Source of the DNA: an uncultured Prevotella sp.
Lineage (GTDB): Bacteria; Bacteroidota; Bacteroidia; Bacteroidales; Bacteroidaceae
Assembly (NCBI GenBank): GCA_946625715.1
Contig: CAMOTK010000070.1
Coordinates: 1 to 9,254 of the forward strand
Reading direction: 5' to 3'
Length of the DNA: 9,254 nt
The position numbers were made by a program, and so were the translations under genes. The notes below the pieces were generated by a model. It worked only from the letters and a program-made list of their open reading frames with translations. It did not search any database and had not been told where the DNA came from. This document shows positions 6,880 through 9,254 of the stretch, piece by piece; the first letter of the stretch is position 1; the number at the start of each line of letters is the position of its first letter.

Positions 6880-7715
6880 TTCAGGGGGCGTATGTGTTGC
6901 ATCTCGCGTGCTTCGGCAGGTGTGGCCGGCTCGTAGCCCATGAGGCGCACGAGCTGAACCAGACGCTCTACGAGCTCTGCGTTGGTGTGTGCCCGCTTGC
7001 CGGGAGCATAGTAGAAACTGTCCTCAAAGCCCACGCGCACGGCGTTGGCGCCCATGCCGATGGCACAGGCCAGGATAGAGAAGTCCTTCATCGAGTCGTG
7101 AGTGATGCCCCAGCTGGTGCCCGGTTCCATGAGCGAGCAGAGCATGGCCATGTTGCGGCCCGTGGCACTCAGGTTCGACGAGTTGCCCGGTCCGAGGCAG
7201 AAGTTGTAGTGGAGCGGACGATGGATGACGCCCTCGTCGGCCAGGCGCGTGCAGCACTCCACATGGCTCAGGTCGAACAGCTCCATCTCAGGCACCGTAT
7301 TGGTCTCGTCGAGTCGCTTAGCCCAGTAGCGCAGGTCGGGCATGGTGTTCACGTAGACCGTCTCGCCGAAGTTGACCGACCCCATGTTGAGCGAGGCCAC
7401 CTCTACTTCCGGCACGTCGAGGCTGACGCAGCGCTGTTCGAGCGTGAGCGACGACAGGCCGCCGGTGCTGCCCTGTACAATCATGTCGGTCTCCTTGCGG
7501 ATGAGACCTATGGTCTGGCGGAAAACGTCGAGTTCGAATGTTGGGTTGCCCTGCAGGTCGCGCGTGTGGAGATGCACCTCGCAGGCACCGGCCTTGTAGC
7601 AGTTGATGGTGTCTTCGGCAATTTCTTCCGGAGTGAGCGGGTTCTTACATTCGGCAGGAATCTCCTTGCCGACGTGGCATACGGGCGCCACGGTGATAAT
7701 GATTTTTCTATTCAT
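6876..7715 (-). CDS. Beta-keto acid cleavage enzyme family protein (BKACE, DUF849, Kce-like)
   Basis: This 279-residue TIM-barrel protein belongs to the family of 3-keto-5-aminohexanoate cleavage enzyme Kce. Known members use Zn2+ to condense a beta-keto acid with acetyl-CoA, giving acetoacetate and a new acyl-CoA. Zinc-site motif VHLHTRD carries H48 and H50; the third ligand is expected at E231 in VRVGFEDSF, with R227 and D232 matching other conserved active-site residues of Kce. Also present are QGSTGG (81-86), NMGSVNFG (110-117), the MELFD motif with E145 (144-148) and a C-terminal ATPAEARE (264-271). The N-terminal strand reads ITVAPVCHVGKE where many members have a TGA-type motif, so it may belong to a less-studied specificity group. 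Zinc ligands are intact, so activity is expected. It starts 13 bases after rsgA ends, with no visible promoter, and overlaps the DUF1537 kinase by 4 bases. Most likely it acts in one pathway with that kinase. The substrate is unknown. Confidence 0.9.
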   Translation of the reverse strand: MNRKIIITVAPVCHVGKEIPAECKNPLTPEEIAEDTINCYKAGACEVHLHTRDLQGNPTFELDVFRQTIGLIRKETDMIVQGSTGGLSSLTLEQRCVSLDVPEVEVASLNMGSVNFGETVYVNTMPDLRYWAKRLDETNTVPEMELFDLSHVECCTRLADEGVIHRPLHYNFCLGPGNSSNLSATGRNMAMLCSLMEPGTSWGITHDSMKDFSILACAIGMGANAVRVGFEDSFYYAPGKRAHTNAELVERLVQLVRLMGYEPATPAEAREMQHIRPLK

Positions 7716-7728
7716 TGGTGGTTGGTTT

Positions 7729-8676
7729 TTAGTATGCTTCGCGATATTTGCCTTCGTCCTTGTCGTCGAGCATGGAGAGGTAGCTCTGGTAGCGGCTTTG
7801 GGCGATGTAGTGGTCTTCGAGTGCTTTCAGCACGGCGCATCCCGGCTCGTGGGTATGGGTGCAGTTGCTGAAGCGGCACTCCTTCGAGAAGTGGAAAATC
7901 TCCTTGAAGTAGCCCGTCAGTTCTTCAGGCTCCATGTCGAACGTGCCGAAACCTTTGATGCCCGGCGTGTCGATGAGGTAAGAGGTGAGGGGTGACTGGG
8001 AATTGGGTATGGGAATCATTTCCGAGAACGTGGTCGTGTGCATGCCCGTGTTGTGGGCATCGCTGATTTCCGCCGTGCGCAGGTTCTGTCCCGGCACCAG
8101 TCGGTTGATGAGCGTCGACTTGCCCACGCCGCTGTTGCCACTGAGCAGTGTGATTTTTCCTTCGAGCAGCGGGCGCAGTTCGTCGACACCGTCGCCCTGT
8201 CCGGCCGAAATCTGCCGACACTCGTAGCCGATGGTCTGGTAGAGGTTGACCATCATCTGCTGGTAGTGGCGCTCATCGTCGCTGAGCAGGTCGGTCTTGT
8301 TGAAGACCAAGACCACCGGCACGCGGTAGGCCTCTGCCGAAGCCAGGAAGCGGTCGATGAAAGTGGTGCTTGTCTGCGGGTAGTTGACCGTGACCACCAG
8401 GAAAGCCTGGTCGACGTTGGCGGCGAGGATATGGCTTTGTTTCGAGAGGTTCTGCGACTTGCGTATAATATAGTTACGGCGATCATCAATAGCAGTGATG
8501 AACGCCGTACCCTCTTGGTTGACCGTCAGTTCCACCCCGTCACCCACGGCCACCGGATTGGTGCTGCGGATGCCTTTTAGGCGGAAGTTTCCCTTGATTT
8601 TGCTTTCTATGAGCTGGCCGTCGTCGGTCCTGACGGAGTACCAGCTGCCAGTGTTCTTGACAACGATTCCGTGCAT
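7729..8676 (-). CDS. rsgA: Small ribosomal subunit biogenesis GTPase RsgA
   Basis: RsgA is a circularly permuted GTPase that checks late 30S subunit maturation and is stimulated by the ribosome. The 315-residue protein has an N-terminal OB fold (about 1-70), then the permuted G domain: NKTD (G4, 126-129), the P-loop GNSGVGKST (G1, 180-188), HTTTF (G2, 213-217) and DTPGIKGFG (G3, 236-244). A C-terminal zinc motif follows with C267, C272, H274 and C280 in the family spacing. All functional motifs are intact. One oddity is residues 221-232, [12 protein letters not shown], between G2 and G3. This stretch is encoded by CT-rich DNA on the coding strand with codons unlike the rest of the gene, and it looks like an insertion or replacement. 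The ATG at 8674-8676 directly follows the frr stop (TAAATG), so translation of the two genes is probably coupled. Confidence 0.96.
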   Translation of the reverse strand: MHGIVVKNTGSWYSVRTDDGQLIESKIKGNFRLKGIRSTNPVAVGDGVELTVNQEGTAFITAIDDRRNYIIRKSQNLSKQSHILAANVDQAFLVVTVNYPQTSTTFIDRFLASAEAYRVPVVLVFNKTDLLSDDERHYQQMMVNLYQTIGYECRQISAGQGDGVDELRPLLEGKITLLSGNSGVGKSTLINRLVPGQNLRTAEISDAHNTGMHTTTFSEMIPIPNSQSPLTSYLIDTPGIKGFGTFDMEPEELTGYFKEIFHFSKECRFSNCTHTHEPGCAVLKALEDHYIAQSRYQSYLSMLDDKDEGKYREAY

Positions 8677-9237
8677 TTACACCGTCATGATTTCCTTGTT
8701 CTTGGCATCGATGAGCTCGTCAATCTTCTTGATGTACTTGTCGTGCAGCTTCTGCAGTTCGAGCTCGGCATCCTTTTCGTTGTCTTCCGACAGACCGTCC
8801 TTGATAGCCTTCTTCAGTTTGTCCTTGATGTCGCCGCGCACGTTGCGCACCTCGACCTTGGCCTTCTCGGCAATTTTGTTGCACTGCTTCACCAGGTCGC
8901 GGCGGCGCTCTTCGGTAGGCTGCGGAATGCCCAGACGGATGATTTCGCCGTTGTTCTCGGGTGTGATGCCTACGTCGCTGTCCATGATGGCCTTCTCAAT
9001 GTCGCGAATCTGCTTGCGGTCCCAAGGCTTGATGGCGATGGTGCGTGCATCGGGACAGCTGACGGTGGCCACCTGATTCAGAGGCACGCGCGAACCGTAG
9101 GATTCCACTCTCACTCCGTCGAGAATGGCCACGTTGGCGCGTCCGGCACGAATGCGGTTGAGCTCCTCTTCGAGGAACATGGCGGCCATTTCCATTCTCT
9201 CTTCACTCTTCTGTAATGTTTCTTTTACGTCGATCAT
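8677..9237 (-). CDS. frr: Ribosome recycling factor
   Basis: Ribosome recycling factor splits the post-termination ribosome with EF-G and is normally essential. The 186 residues match the family length of about 185. Seen are the N-terminal helix with FLEEELNRIRAGRANVAILD (21-40), then PLNQVATVSCPDARTIAIKP (52-71) and WDRKQIRDIEKAI, GITPENNGEIIRLGIPQPTEERR (in two parts, about 90-112) and the long C-terminal coiled-coil helices ending KKIDELIDAKNKEIMTV. The ATG at 9235-9237 gives a full-length N terminus, and no Shine-Dalgarno is apparent in the few bases left upstream. In Bacteroidetes pyrH often lies upstream; the window ends too soon to tell. It is the first visible gene of a four-gene co-directional run with rsgA, the BKACE and the DUF1537 kinase. 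Confidence 0.97.
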   Translation of the reverse strand: MIDVKETLQKSEERMEMAAMFLEEELNRIRAGRANVAILDGVRVESYGSRVPLNQVATVSCPDARTIAIKPWDRKQIRDIEKAIMDSDVGITPENNGEIIRLGIPQPTEERRRDLVKQCNKIAEKAKVEVRNVRGDIKDKLKKAIKDGLSEDNEKDAELELQKLHDKYIKKIDELIDAKNKEIMTV

Positions 9238-9254
9238 ATTGTTGCTTCAGTTAT

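Noticed and set aside
6268..6936. 222-codon plus-strand frame opposite the DUF1537 kinase
   Set aside because: Antisense shadow with no family similarity; the kinase motifs on the minus strand are intact.
6894..7871. 325-codon open frame on the plus strand
   Set aside because: It lies antisense to the well-supported BKACE gene, its translation matches no family I recognise, and such frames are common opposite G+C-rich codons.

Overview
The window looks like the chromosome of a Bacteroidales bacterium, probably Prevotella or a close relative. The evidence is the gene content (Bacteroidetes-type RsgA, Frr, NadB, MnmA and an Arc-like/SPFH pair), coding sequence rich in G+C beside AT-rich spacers, TAnnTTTG-type promoter elements in both orientations of the one sizeable intergenic region, and start codons mostly without Shine-Dalgarno sequences. 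The genus is an inference. No tRNA, rRNA, CRISPR array, insertion sequence or prophage gene is visible, and no stretch over 300 bases lacks a gene.

Layout. (1) Bases 1-1308, plus strand: the 3' four fifths of nadB (L-aspartate oxidase, NAD synthesis), cut by the window edge. (2) Bases 1342-3562, minus strand: a three-gene unit transcribed as SPFH membrane protein, a 59-residue Arc-like ribbon-helix-helix protein, and mnmA (tRNA 2-thiouridylase). The last two overlap by ATGA. (3) Bases 3563-3741: a divergent promoter region. (4) Bases 3742-5615, plus strand: an Asp/Glu racemase-superfamily protein with a single cysteine, then an MFS transporter of the anion:cation symporter type. (5) Bases 5614-5655: a strong, apparently bidirectional terminator between convergent units. 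(6) Bases 5668-9237, minus strand: four tightly packed genes transcribed as frr, rsgA, a beta-keto acid cleavage enzyme (BKACE/DUF849) and a four-carbon acid sugar kinase-like protein (DUF1537). The last two overlap by ATGA.

How the genes may work together. nadB, mnmA, rsgA and frr are housekeeping. The most interesting part is the metabolic island at 3742-7715, where a sugar-acid-type transporter, a racemase-superfamily enzyme with a non-standard active site, a BKACE and a DUF1537 kinase lie next to each other in two convergent pairs. Each family is known. The combination lacks the dehydrogenase and the aldolase/decarboxylase that usually accompany DUF1537 kinases, so it may be an undescribed route for an organic or sugar acid. 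It is also unusual that the BKACE-kinase pair follows two ribosome-function genes with no visible promoter of its own.
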